Source: an archaeon (GTDB lineage Archaea; Nanobdellota; Nanobdellia; Woesearchaeales; GW2011-AR15). From it: a DNA stretch of 64,000 bases. Position 1 is the stretch's first letter. Every line of letters starts with the position of its first letter. The notes beneath the pieces were generated by a model. It saw only the letters and a list, made by a program, of their open reading frames with translations, was not told the DNA's origin and did not search any database. Shown here piece after piece: positions 33,343 to 40,711 of this stretch. The translations under genes were made by a program, and so were the position numbers. The stretch lies in assembly GCA_018657065.1 (NCBI GenBank), contig JABHXU010000008.1, positions 1 through 64,000 on the forward strand, in the 5' to 3' direction.

Positions 33343-34125
33343 ATGAAACTAATTGATGTTCATTGTCATCTTGATAATTTTTTTTATAAAAATGATATAG
33401 AAAAAATTATAAAAAATTGTAAAAAAAATAATTGTATTGTTATTCCCGCAGGAATAACTCCTGATACTAATAGACAAGTTCTTGAATTAAAAGAAAAATA
33501 TCCTGAAATTATATTTCCAACATTAGGCATGTATCCACCTGATGCATTAAGTAAAGATAAGGAATCAAATTCTAATTTAGAAATTAATTATGATATTGAT
33601 GAAGAATTAAAATTTATTGAACAAAATGCTGATAAAATTGTAGGAATTGGGGAAGTTGGAATGGATGGTAAAGATGGAATTGATTTAGAAAAGCAAGAAA
33701 TCATATTTAGAAAAACAATTCAGCTTGCAATTAAATTAGAAAAACCTCTTGTCATCCACTCAAGAAAAACTGAAAGTAAAGTTATTGAAATCTTAGAAGA
33801 ATATAATTATAGAAAAATAGTTATGCATTGTTTTGGTGGAAATCATAAACTAGTTGAAAAAATTAGACAAAACCAATGGATGTTCTCAATACCAACAAAT
33901 GCTGTAAGAGACGGTCATTTTCAAAAAATAATCAAAGAAACACCAATTCATTTATTATTAACTGAAACAGATTCACCTTTTTTATCCCCATTTAAAGAGC
34001 AAAAAAATGAACCAATTAATGTTATTGAAACTATTAAAATTATATCAAAAATTAAAAGATTACCTATAGAAGATGTCGCCAATATTATTTATAGAAATGC
34101 AACAAAAACATTTACCTTCAACTAA
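33343..34125 (+). CDS. tatD: TatD-family metal-dependent deoxyribonuclease
   Basis: A 260-aa amidohydrolase-fold nuclease. Metal ligands appear in DVHCHLD, GIGEVGMDG (Glu), VIHSRKTE (His), VMHCFGG (His) and LLTETDSPF (Asp). These are the standard TatD positions, so it should act as a 3'-5' exonuclease or editing nuclease on DNA. TTTTTAAAATAAACC about 25 nt before the ATG fits a leaderless start. It converges on the gene at 34122 with a 4-nt overlap of stops. Confidence 0.9.
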   Translation: MKLIDVHCHLDNFFYKNDIEKIIKNCKKNNCIVIPAGITPDTNRQVLELKEKYPEIIFPTLGMYPPDALSKDKESNSNLEINYDIDEELKFIEQNADKIVGIGEVGMDGKDGIDLEKQEIIFRKTIQLAIKLEKPLVIHSRKTESKVIEILEEYNYRKIVMHCFGGNHKLVEKIRQNQWMFSIPTNAVRDGHFQKIIKETPIHLLLTETDSPFLSPFKEQKNEPINVIETIKIISKIKRLPIEDVANIIYRNATKTFTFN

Positions 34126-34724
34126 TTCTTAAAAACTATAACTGTGTGAAATATTTTACTTTGCCTATTTAAAAAAGTAATATTAGTTTTTTTAATTAGT
34201 TTAGGTTTATGCTTAATATTTTTTAAAAATCTGTTAAGTTTAGTTAAGTCTGCTTTTCTAATTAACATAAAAACTGCGCCATCTTTAGTAATGTTATCTA
34301 AGGATTTATTTAGAACTTCTTCCCAATTATTTCTTTCAAATAAATCTGGAAATCTAATATATACCAAATCAAATTTTTTTATTCCTAGTTTTTTCTTTGC
34401 ATTCTCCCACATTAATTCTTTACTTGCGTCACCCTTAAAACCACCAAATCTATAATCATAGTTTATTGAATGCATTAAATAAATAGGTAAAATATTACAA
34501 GCACTAACAATTGAACTTTTAATATTATAATTTTTCTTATGAAATAATTTTATTAAATCATGTTCTCCATACATACCACCAATACATATCACATAATTTT
34601 TAGATCTAGGTTTATATAATTTAAATAAAAATGTTTCAAGAACATATAAATCAATTTTTTTAATTGGTAAAAATAATGAAATTTTTTTTTTATATTTCAT
34701 TAAAATCTCAAATAATTTAGGCAT
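34122..34724 (-). CDS. Possible Rossmann-fold methyltransferase, divergent
   Basis: A 200-aa protein of uncertain family. NYVICIGGMYGEHDLIKLFHKK has the look of a first beta strand plus glycine loop, and FDLVYIRFPDLFERNNWEEVLNKSLDNITKDGAVFMLIRKADL resembles the later part of a class I SAM methyltransferase, but the canonical GxGxG motif is replaced by GGMYGE. It may be an inactive or structurally related protein. Start at ATG 34724 after AT-rich sequence. It is followed upstream by the MFS gene on the same strand, 30 nt away. Confidence 0.5.
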   Translation of the reverse strand: MPKLFEILMKYKKKISLFLPIKKIDLYVLETFLFKLYKPRSKNYVICIGGMYGEHDLIKLFHKKNYNIKSSIVSACNILPIYLMHSINYDYRFGGFKGDASKELMWENAKKKLGIKKFDLVYIRFPDLFERNNWEEVLNKSLDNITKDGAVFMLIRKADLTKLNRFLKNIKHKPKLIKKTNITFLNRQSKIFHTVIVFKN

Positions 34725-34754
34725 AAATAATAAAAAATAGAAACTAGATATTAA

Positions 34755-36134
34755 TTACTTTCTCTTTTTTGAATCAATTTCAAAAAAACCTCTATGTGGC
34801 ATAATAAAAATTTCATCTTCTTTTCCTTTGAATTTAATATTAATAAAACGTTCATCTCTTAGTTTAGGAATAAAATAAAATGAAATACATACTCTAATAA
34901 CAACAGATAATCCAAAAACTAAGTGATAACTATTAATAAAAAAATCTTTAGGAATAAATTGCATAATTAGACCTCCTAACATCGAACCTGCAAAAATAAA
35001 TACACCTAAAAAAAAATGATAATATGCATTTAAAATAATTCTAGATTTTCTATCTGTAGCATCCATAATAAATGTTGCTGTGCTTAAATCATAAGCTGCC
35101 CATATTGCTCCAGTAATAAACTGAAAAAATAAAAAATAAATTGGTTCTTTAAAGAATATCCAAAGTAATGGAAAAAAAGGAATCAAAAGTCCTGATATTG
35201 AAAGCATCCATCTACTTCCTCTTTTATCAATATGTTGTCCCCATGCTTTTAAAACAACCAAGCTTGATATAATTGATGCACTAGTGATTAGAGTAAAAGT
35301 CATCATATTCCAACCTAAATATTCAAGCATATATGGTGCAAAAAAAGGTCTAGATACTCCGAGTGCAAATTGAATTAAACTTGAGAATAAAACAAATTTG
35401 CCAAAATTAGTTTTTCTTAAATTCTTACCAAAATTGAGTAATGATTGCATTTTATTACCCATATCTAATGGCTTATCAGTATATCTTGCTCGAACAGTAG
35501 CTGCAAATGTCCTAAGAATTGCTTGAATAAAAAATATAATCGCAAACCCCATAAAAATGTTTATGTTCTCAAATAAGCTTAAAATAAAACCAAATAATAA
35601 ATTTCCAAAAAAAGCAGCACCACTTGAAATCATATTCATATTACCAAGTATCTTTCCTCTTTTGTAAATAGGCATAATGTCACCAATTAAACTATTATAA
35701 AAAGGCCTAAGAAGTGATAATGCAATTGACTGTAAAATTATTATATTTAGTAGAAGTACATAATTATTGTTCCATAAAAAGGGAATCAATAAAATTGGAA
35801 TCCAAAGCATGGCATCTAAAAGTGAAGTAAAAACAATTATTTCTTTTCTTCTTCTAACTATTTTCATTAAATCAGCAACAAATAATTGAAAAAAGCTTCC
35901 TACTAAAAGTGGAACTGAACTAATTAAAGCAATAAATGCCGGTGGTGCATTAAGTGCTAAAGCAAAAGGAATTATAAAAGTTGAATTGAATCTATTTTTA
36001 ATAGCTGTTGTAGCAGAATCAGTACCATAAAGTGAATCTGTATATAGAATTTTTTCAGTTTTATTTAGACCACTAATTTTATTCTCTATAAATGATTTTA
36101 ATTCTGATTTTTTTTTTGTTTTTCTCTTTGACAT
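34755..36134 (-). CDS. MFS transporter
   Basis: A 459-aa membrane protein with about 12 helices and charged N- and C-terminal ends, of the major facilitator superfamily. The first loop SLYGTDSATTAIKNRFN and the mid-loop between helices 6 and 7 (ARYTDKPLDMGNKMQ) match MFS layout; AWGQHIDKRGSRWML is the repeat of the loop 2-3 motif in the second half. Substrate is not predictable. A perfect palindrome (36138-36151) lies four bases before the start codon, and a longer one at 36225-36254 is in the shared divergent promoter region. Confidence 0.85.
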   Translation of the reverse strand: MSKRKTKKKSELKSFIENKISGLNKTEKILYTDSLYGTDSATTAIKNRFNSTFIIPFALALNAPPAFIALISSVPLLVGSFFQLFVADLMKIVRRRKEIIVFTSLLDAMLWIPILLIPFLWNNNYVLLLNIIILQSIALSLLRPFYNSLIGDIMPIYKRGKILGNMNMISSGAAFFGNLLFGFILSLFENINIFMGFAIIFFIQAILRTFAATVRARYTDKPLDMGNKMQSLLNFGKNLRKTNFGKFVLFSSLIQFALGVSRPFFAPYMLEYLGWNMMTFTLITSASIISSLVVLKAWGQHIDKRGSRWMLSISGLLIPFFPLLWIFFKEPIYFLFFQFITGAIWAAYDLSTATFIMDATDRKSRIILNAYYHFFLGVFIFAGSMLGGLIMQFIPKDFFINSYHLVFGLSVVIRVCISFYFIPKLRDERFINIKFKGKEDEIFIMPHRGFFEIDSKKRK

Positions 36135-36137
36135 TTG

Positions 36138-36151
36138 CTATATTAATATAG
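36138..36151. promoter_or_regulatory. Perfect palindrome at the MFS gene start
   Basis: CTATATTAATATAG is a perfect 14-bp palindrome lying four bases upstream of the MFS start codon. In a leaderless transcript this covers the start site of transcription, the usual place for an archaeal repressor. It is AT-rich, so part of the symmetry could be chance. Confidence 0.3.
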
Positions 36152-36224
36152 AATTTAGTATATTAGAATACATTTTAATTTAAAAACTTTATTCTTTAAT
36201 AGTTTGTAGTTTTGTAAATAAAGT

Positions 36225-36254
36225 AAAAGTATTGGAATGCATTACACTACTTTT
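36225..36254. promoter_or_regulatory. Long 30-bp near-perfect palindrome in a divergent promoter
   Basis: Bases 36225-36254 match their own reverse complement at 26 of 30 positions; outer arms AAAAGTA/TACTTTT and a core AATGCATT are exact. It lies about 60 nt before the rightward winged-helix gene, upstream of its TATA-like TTTATATACTT, and about 90 nt before the MFS gene. A regulator binding here could control either side. Confidence 0.45.
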
Positions 36255-36313
36255 ATGATAATAAGTTATAATCAAAAATTTTATATACTTATTAAAAATT
36301 AAATATTTTTATC

Positions 36314-36775
36314 ATGAAAAAAAAATCAATTGATACTCCACTTTGTGAAATTACATTAAGAAGATATGAAAAACCATATAACCTAAGTAAAAGAGAAATT
36401 GTCAGAAAACTATGTTTAAGTTTTGGTCTTTTAAATCCTGGAGATTCTAGAGATGTTATCGTGGATGTATTATATGTATTTTTACGAGCAAAAAAAACAA
36501 ATGAATTTATTAGTAGTGAAAAAGTTAGAGAACTTGTTATTGAATTTAGAACTTCAGAAAAACTTGATCTAAATGGAAGTGCTGCTTCAAATATTAGAAG
36601 ACAAATTCGTAGACTTCGAGAAGTATTATTAGTTGAAAAAATTAAAAATGATTATAGAATAACTGAATTTGGAAATTTAATAGATATTTATGAAGATAAA
36701 ATTGAGAAATTTTTAATTCCAAGCATTATAAATAGAGTTAAAGAATATTTAAAAACAATTGACGAGGGATTTTAA
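36314..36775 (+). CDS. Winged-helix-like putative DNA-binding protein
   Basis: A 153-aa basic protein. RRYEKPYNLSKREIVRKLCLSFGLLNPGDSRDVIVDVLYVFLRAK followed by SAASNIRRQIRRLREVLLVEKIKNDYRITEFGN looks like one or two helix-turn-helix/winged-helix units, the latter ending in a wing. I recognise it as a conserved DPANN-type helix-turn-helix protein rather than a named regulator. TTTATATACTT is about 28 nt before the ATG (leaderless). Its stop is one base before the RNase HIII ATG, so they share a transcript. Confidence 0.65.
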   Translation: MKKKSIDTPLCEITLRRYEKPYNLSKREIVRKLCLSFGLLNPGDSRDVIVDVLYVFLRAKKTNEFISSEKVRELVIEFRTSEKLDLNGSAASNIRRQIRRLREVLLVEKIKNDYRITEFGNLIDIYEDKIEKFLIPSIINRVKEYLKTIDEGF

Positions 36776-36776
36776 A

Positions 36777-37583
36777 ATGGTAAGTATTGACAATGTTAAC
36801 GAATCAAGTTTAAAAAAAATCAAAAAATATGGATTTAGTGAACTCCCTATAAAATCTGAAAAAGAAATTGCTAGATATAAAGGAATTTCAACTCTTGTTC
36901 TATATAAAACTGGAAAGCTATTAATTCAAGGTTCAAGTAATAATATTAAAGAAACTAAAAAAATTGCTGAATATTTAGGTATTGGAAAAAAACCAAAATT
37001 TTCAGGAGTAGCTGTAGGAACTGATGAAACACTAAAAGGAGATACTTTTGGTGGACTTGTTGTTTGTGGATTTAAAGCCGATGACCAAATTAGAAATAAT
37101 TTAAAAGAACTTGGTGTAAAAGATTCTAAATCAATGTTAAATCCTGACATAGTAAAATTAGCAAAAACATTAATTGAAAAATATCCAAAAAACTATCACG
37201 TAGAAAACTTATCTCCTAAAGATTATAACAAATTAAATGTTAAAATGAATGTCACCCAAATTATGGATTTATTACATAAAAAATGCTATACTAAATTAGC
37301 CAGAACAGCCGTCCATATTGTTGATAAATATCCTGGGTGTTCTGTAGGAAATATAATGGAGACTAAAGCTGAGTCAAAATACTATGAAGTTGCAGCTGCT
37401 TCAATTATCGCTAGATATTTTGGACTTATGCAAATAAGGACACTTGAAATGAAAGCAGGATTTTTTATTCCCTTTGGCAGTTCTAATGTAGAATCTGCCT
37501 TACTTGAAATTAGAAAAAAATCTCTAGATCCAAGTAAACTCGTTAAGATGAAGTTTAGAAATGTTATTCGCTTTTTTGAATAA
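36777..37583 (+). CDS. rnhC: Ribonuclease HIII
   Basis: Degrades RNA in RNA-DNA hybrids, 268 aa. The active-site GTDETLKGDTFGG near residues 81-93 is the HIII form of the GxDExGxG motif, followed by GVKDSKSM, and the late ETKAESKYYEVAAASIIAR holds the remaining acidic residues. The N-terminal 75 residues are the TBP-like substrate-binding domain found in HIII but not HII enzymes. ATG 36777 is chosen (GAGG upstream); an earlier in-frame TTG overlaps the previous gene. Presence of HIII rather than archaeal HII is notable. Confidence 0.9.
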   Translation: MVSIDNVNESSLKKIKKYGFSELPIKSEKEIARYKGISTLVLYKTGKLLIQGSSNNIKETKKIAEYLGIGKKPKFSGVAVGTDETLKGDTFGGLVVCGFKADDQIRNNLKELGVKDSKSMLNPDIVKLAKTLIEKYPKNYHVENLSPKDYNKLNVKMNVTQIMDLLHKKCYTKLARTAVHIVDKYPGCSVGNIMETKAESKYYEVAAASIIARYFGLMQIRTLEMKAGFFIPFGSSNVESALLEIRKKSLDPSKLVKMKFRNVIRFFE

Positions 37584-37980
37584 ACACTTCTCTTATAAAA
37601 TATTCTAGACCTAATAATAAAAATATTATCCCCATAATACTTATAGACGCAGACATAATATAAATGATCAAGTGAATTTTTGCGTACTTAATTAAAACTG
37701 TAAGTCCAATAAAAACTAGTACCATGCCAATTCCTAAATAGTTAGGAAAATGATTTTGCTTTGTCTTTTCAAAAAAAGGTTTTTTATTTTCTACATGCCA
37801 AAATAAAAGCATTCCTAGTCCAATAATACTAATAATAATACTTCCAAAAAATGCTAAAACATATATTGAATTTAAATATGAAAATATGAGAATTTTCTGA
37901 TTCACCATATTAAGTGTAAAAATCAAAAATCCTAAAAACATTATAAATATTGATATAAAAAGTGAATCTTCATGTTTCAT
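37564..37980 (-). CDS. Four-helix membrane protein, unknown
   Basis: A 138-aa hydrophobic protein with four predicted membrane helices (about residues 7-28, 38-62, 82-102 and 108-128) and short charged loops. No family is recognised. It converges with the RNase HIII gene, their 3' ends overlapping by 20 nt. The start ATG 37980 (MKHEDSLF) follows TATACTTAATTAAG-like sequence on the minus strand. Function is unknown. Confidence 0.6.
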   Translation of the reverse strand: MKHEDSLFISIFIMFLGFLIFTLNMVNQKILIFSYLNSIYVLAFFGSIIISIIGLGMLLFWHVENKKPFFEKTKQNHFPNYLGIGMVLVFIGLTVLIKYAKIHLIIYIMSASISIMGIIFLLLGLEYFIREVFIQKSE

Positions 37981-38043
37981 AATAGAAGATGTTTACTTAA
38001 TTAAGTATAAAAATCTTATTAATTAAAAAAAATAAAGAAGATA

Positions 38044-38493
38044 TTACGAAGTATCATTTTTTGATCGATATTCTCTTACTTTACTGATCCCATCCTTAAT
38101 CAAATACGGAATATTTAGTATTGCTGAACCCATATGGCCATTACCTTCTGATAAATTATTGATTGTTGCGTTCTCCAATAACAGGTCTTCTTTTTTTTCA
38201 TAACCTGATGCAATAAAATTTGCAACACCATCAAAAATTAAAACTGCTCCTAAAGTTAGGTGATCTGTAGCTATTGCGCCTACACCTACTCCAACTTCAA
38301 CAATTGAACCAACTGTTGAATAAGTTCCATCTCTAAAACCTTTTAATCGTTCTTGAACAATATCATTTACCCAATCATATTCATTTGATAAATATTGAAC
38401 ACTTTCAATAGGTAAATTACCTAAAACTACTCCTGAAAAAACTTCTTCTGCTATTCTTCTTCTTAATGATTTTTCTTGATTTTGATTATCCAT
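38044..38493 (-). CDS. Hypothetical protein with a hydrophobic glycine-rich centre
   Basis: A 149-aa protein with a charged N-terminus (MDNQNQEKSLRRRIAEEV), a hydrophobic middle VGSIVEVGVGVGAIATDHLTLGAVLIFDGVANFI that could form one or two membrane helices, and a charged tail. AGGTGATAATT before ATG 38493 fixes the start (an earlier GTG is part of that site). Upstream, 38527-38557 carries a promoter element almost identical to the one before the gene at 46120. No family is recognised. Confidence 0.65.
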   Translation of the reverse strand: MDNQNQEKSLRRRIAEEVFSGVVLGNLPIESVQYLSNEYDWVNDIVQERLKGFRDGTYSTVGSIVEVGVGVGAIATDHLTLGAVLIFDGVANFIASGYEKKEDLLLENATINNLSEGNGHMGSAILNIPYLIKDGISKVREYRSKNDTS

Positions 38494-38526
38494 AATTATC
38501 ACCTAATCCTAAATCATAACTACATA

Positions 38527-38557
38527 TATATAAATATTTCTATTTTATTGTCACTGT
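38527..38557 (-). promoter_or_regulatory. Promoter element shared with the gene at 46120
   Basis: Read on the minus strand this 31-bp block contains AGTGACAATAAAAT, GAAA and the TATA core ATTTATATA. It matches the block at 46168-46198 at 26 of 31 positions, including the non-TATA part, so the two genes probably share a regulator or a strong common core promoter. A related stretch without the GTGACAA part precedes the genes at 39587 and 21339. Confidence 0.45.
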
Positions 38558-38599
38558 AAAGTAATAATATTTATATATTAGTTAAAATAAAACATCTAC

Positions 38600-39073
38600 A
38601 TGGGAAATGTCATAGCAAATTTGTCATCAAAAGTAAAGGAGCACTACAAAGATAATGAGAAGTTTAGAAAATTTGTAAATTATAGTGCTGCAACATTGGG
38701 TTCTCATCTAGCTTTTAAAGGTGTAGGACACTTGGCTACTATGATTACTGGAAATCCAGATTTTGCTGTATATGGTGATTTACTTGCAACAAATACTTCA
38801 GCTGCTCTTGCTTTTGTTGGTACAAATCAAATATTGCCTCATGGAAATAAATTTAGAAAATTACTTCAAGTAGGTATAGGCTTTTATGTTGGTGCAGACA
38901 TGGCACATATTCTTTCAAATTATGCAGGTAATAATGATGTTTTACAAATGGGTCAAGATTTAGTAAACACTGTTAACCTAGAATATATTCAATATATGTT
39001 TGGAAATTCTTATCCAAGATTAAGTGGTGGAGTATTAGGTGCAACAACCACTGCTTTATTTAGTAAAGGTTAA
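38600..39073 (+). CDS. Hypothetical membrane-associated protein, 157 aa
   Basis: A 157-aa protein with several moderately hydrophobic, glycine/alanine-rich helices: YSAATLGSHLAFKGVGHLATMI, NTSAALAFVGTNQIL and LLQVGIGFYVGADMAHILS. It ends with LSGGVLGATTTALFSKG. Probably a multi-helix membrane protein, but no family is recognised. TTTATATATT about 28 nt before the ATG argues for a leaderless start. It diverges from the gene at 38493 and may share its regulatory region. Confidence 0.65.
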   Translation: MGNVIANLSSKVKEHYKDNEKFRKFVNYSAATLGSHLAFKGVGHLATMITGNPDFAVYGDLLATNTSAALAFVGTNQILPHGNKFRKLLQVGIGFYVGADMAHILSNYAGNNDVLQMGQDLVNTVNLEYIQYMFGNSYPRLSGGVLGATTTALFSKG

Positions 39074-39074
39074 A

Positions 39075-39587
39075 TTACATATCCCATTTAATTTTTCTTC
39101 TATCTAAATTAAATACTGCTAGAACTTTTTCAGGTTTTTGTAAGACTACTTTTAAAACAATTGTCATAGTAATAATAAATAAAATACAACAAAGGATAAT
39201 TATATCAGTCATAAGTGGAAATTTATTTAGTACCATAGCCATTGAGAGACCTAATGCTGGAGCGTGTTGAAATTCCAAAAGAGTCATAATAACAAATGAA
39301 GAAACTGTAGCTAAAGTTAAATTTAAAGAGGCTATTGTAGTAATCTTTGAAAATAAAAAACCAATAGCTGCTGCTAACATATAAGAACCATATACTTTTT
39401 TCTTTGACAAATTACTTCTTGACAAAATCATAAATATTGTTGCTCCAAAAGATGCAATTGTTATTCCATAATCTGAAACATTAAATAAAAGCATGATTAC
39501 AAAACCACTAATTACAAAACCAAAAGCTAATAAAAAATAGGTCGCAAGTTTCCTCTTTAGTTCATTTTGGTTTTTATTTACCCCCAT
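39075..39587 (-). CDS. HPP-family-like membrane protein
   Basis: A 170-aa protein with four to five membrane helices. GITIASFGATIFMILSRSNLSKKKVYGSYMLAAAIGFLFSK and the later LEFQHAPALGLSMAMVLN follow the HPP family pattern (FGA..., then H-P-P/ALA and GG/AL repeats); a nitrite-transport role is known for some plant members only. The start ATG 39587 (MGVNKNQ) is about 35 nt downstream of ATATTTATATAT on the minus strand. The assignment is from motif resemblance. Confidence 0.65.
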   Translation of the reverse strand: MGVNKNQNELKRKLATYFLLAFGFVISGFVIMLLFNVSDYGITIASFGATIFMILSRSNLSKKKVYGSYMLAAAIGFLFSKITTIASLNLTLATVSSFVIMTLLEFQHAPALGLSMAMVLNKFPLMTDIIILCCILFIITMTIVLKVVLQKPEKVLAVFNLDRRKIKWDM

Positions 39588-39716
39588 TCTATAAATTAAG
39601 AGTCAAGGTAGATATATAAATATTTCTATATTTTCGTATATTAATATGGAAAAATGTATACTAAATATTACAAAATTACAAAAAAATAAAAAGAATCTAA
39701 TAGTTTCCTCCAAATA

Positions 39717-40007
39717 ATGAATAACTTAATCACTGAAGAAAAGCTAAAAAAATACTTTTCTGTAACTAATGAAGCTTTACAAAAAGTTAAAGATAATTTT
39801 GACAATACAAGATTAGATCAAGCAAAAGATTTCTTTGATATGGCTTCTAGGTATTTTTCTGATGCAAATTTTTTTTATAAAAATAAAAATTATGTAAATG
39901 CTTTTGCAGCATTAAATTATGCACATGGCTGGCTTGATGCTGGAGCTAGAATTAGACTCTTTAAAGTTAATGATTCTAGACTCTTTACTGTAGACGATGA
40001 ATCTTAA
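39717..40007 (+). CDS. DUF357-family protein
   Basis: A 96-aa helical protein. DMASRYFSDANFFYKNKNYVNAFAALNYAHGWLDAGARIRLF is the DUF357 core, including the AFAALNYAHGWLDAG signature. The family is archaeal, small and of unknown function; a nucleic-acid or nucleotidyl-transfer-linked helical bundle is sometimes assumed. The start ATG 39717 is close to TTTCCTCC-like sequence without a clear ribosome-binding site. The stop overlaps the convergent membrane gene by 4 nt. Confidence 0.82.
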   Translation: MNNLITEEKLKKYFSVTNEALQKVKDNFDNTRLDQAKDFFDMASRYFSDANFFYKNKNYVNAFAALNYAHGWLDAGARIRLFKVNDSRLFTVDDES

Positions 40008-40564
40008 GCAATTGGAAGAATTAACCTATAGATTGCTGCCATAATTTGACTTACAATTAAAACATTAAAAAGTGCGTCTCCATATGAATGAATAACATTT
40101 TCTAGTAAATCCGGTTTAATTAATTGAAATACAAAAAAACCTAAATTCGCTCTAACTATGTATGTTAATAAAAAAGCCCACCAAAATGAAAAACCTAGTG
40201 ACGCAAATATTGCGCCAAAAATTCCACAAACTCCCATGAACATAGCATTAACCATAGTTGTTAATTTCAAAAAACCATTATAAATTGTTCCAAACATTCC
40301 CGCCCCAAATCCAAAAATTAGTCCAATTTTCCAACCCCATACATATCCAAATAAAATAGCTGAAGCACTAACTGTTTCAATACTTATATGAGGAACAAAT
40401 CTAGTTATTCGTAGTGTAGCTGTACCAAGGATAGTAAATACTAACATTAAAACAATTATAATAAAATATTGTCTTAAAATTATTAATATTACTAAACCAA
40501 ACAAGACTAACTTGGTTTTTTGATTTAATATTGCATTTTTTTTCCTACGTCGCTTACGAACCAT
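40004..40564 (-). CDS. Polytopic membrane protein, paralog of 13628-14182
   Basis: A 186-aa protein with a very basic N-terminus (MVRKRRRKKNAI) and five to six helices. RFVPHISIETVSASAILFGYVWGWKIG, FGAGMFGTIYNGFLKLTTM and HSYGDALFNVL are shared with the protein at 13628. The same pattern in two unlinked places points to a recent duplicated membrane family. Upstream on the minus strand a GTTGACAATAAAAT sequence resembles the shared GTGACAA element of the promoters at 38527 and 46168. Function unknown; ECF S-component-like is a weak possibility. Confidence 0.7.
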   Translation of the reverse strand: MVRKRRRKKNAILNQKTKLVLFGLVILIILRQYFIIIVLMLVFTILGTATLRITRFVPHISIETVSASAILFGYVWGWKIGLIFGFGAGMFGTIYNGFLKLTTMVNAMFMGVCGIFGAIFASLGFSFWWAFLLTYIVRANLGFFVFQLIKPDLLENVIHSYGDALFNVLIVSQIMAAIYRLILPIA

Positions 40565-40711
40565 TGTAAAGAATTACTATAATACCCCCTGTAGTAAACA
40601 ATATTTTATTGTCAACGTAATATAAAAATGTTTCTTAAGAGATTTATAAAGAAACAAAGATAAAATAAGACTACTACGGCAAGACAAAAAATGACTAAAA
40701 AATTCTTTTAT

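Noticed and set aside
34122-34724. Confident methyltransferase call
   Set aside because: The glycine-rich SAM motif is not conserved, so the fold resemblance is reported only as a possibility.
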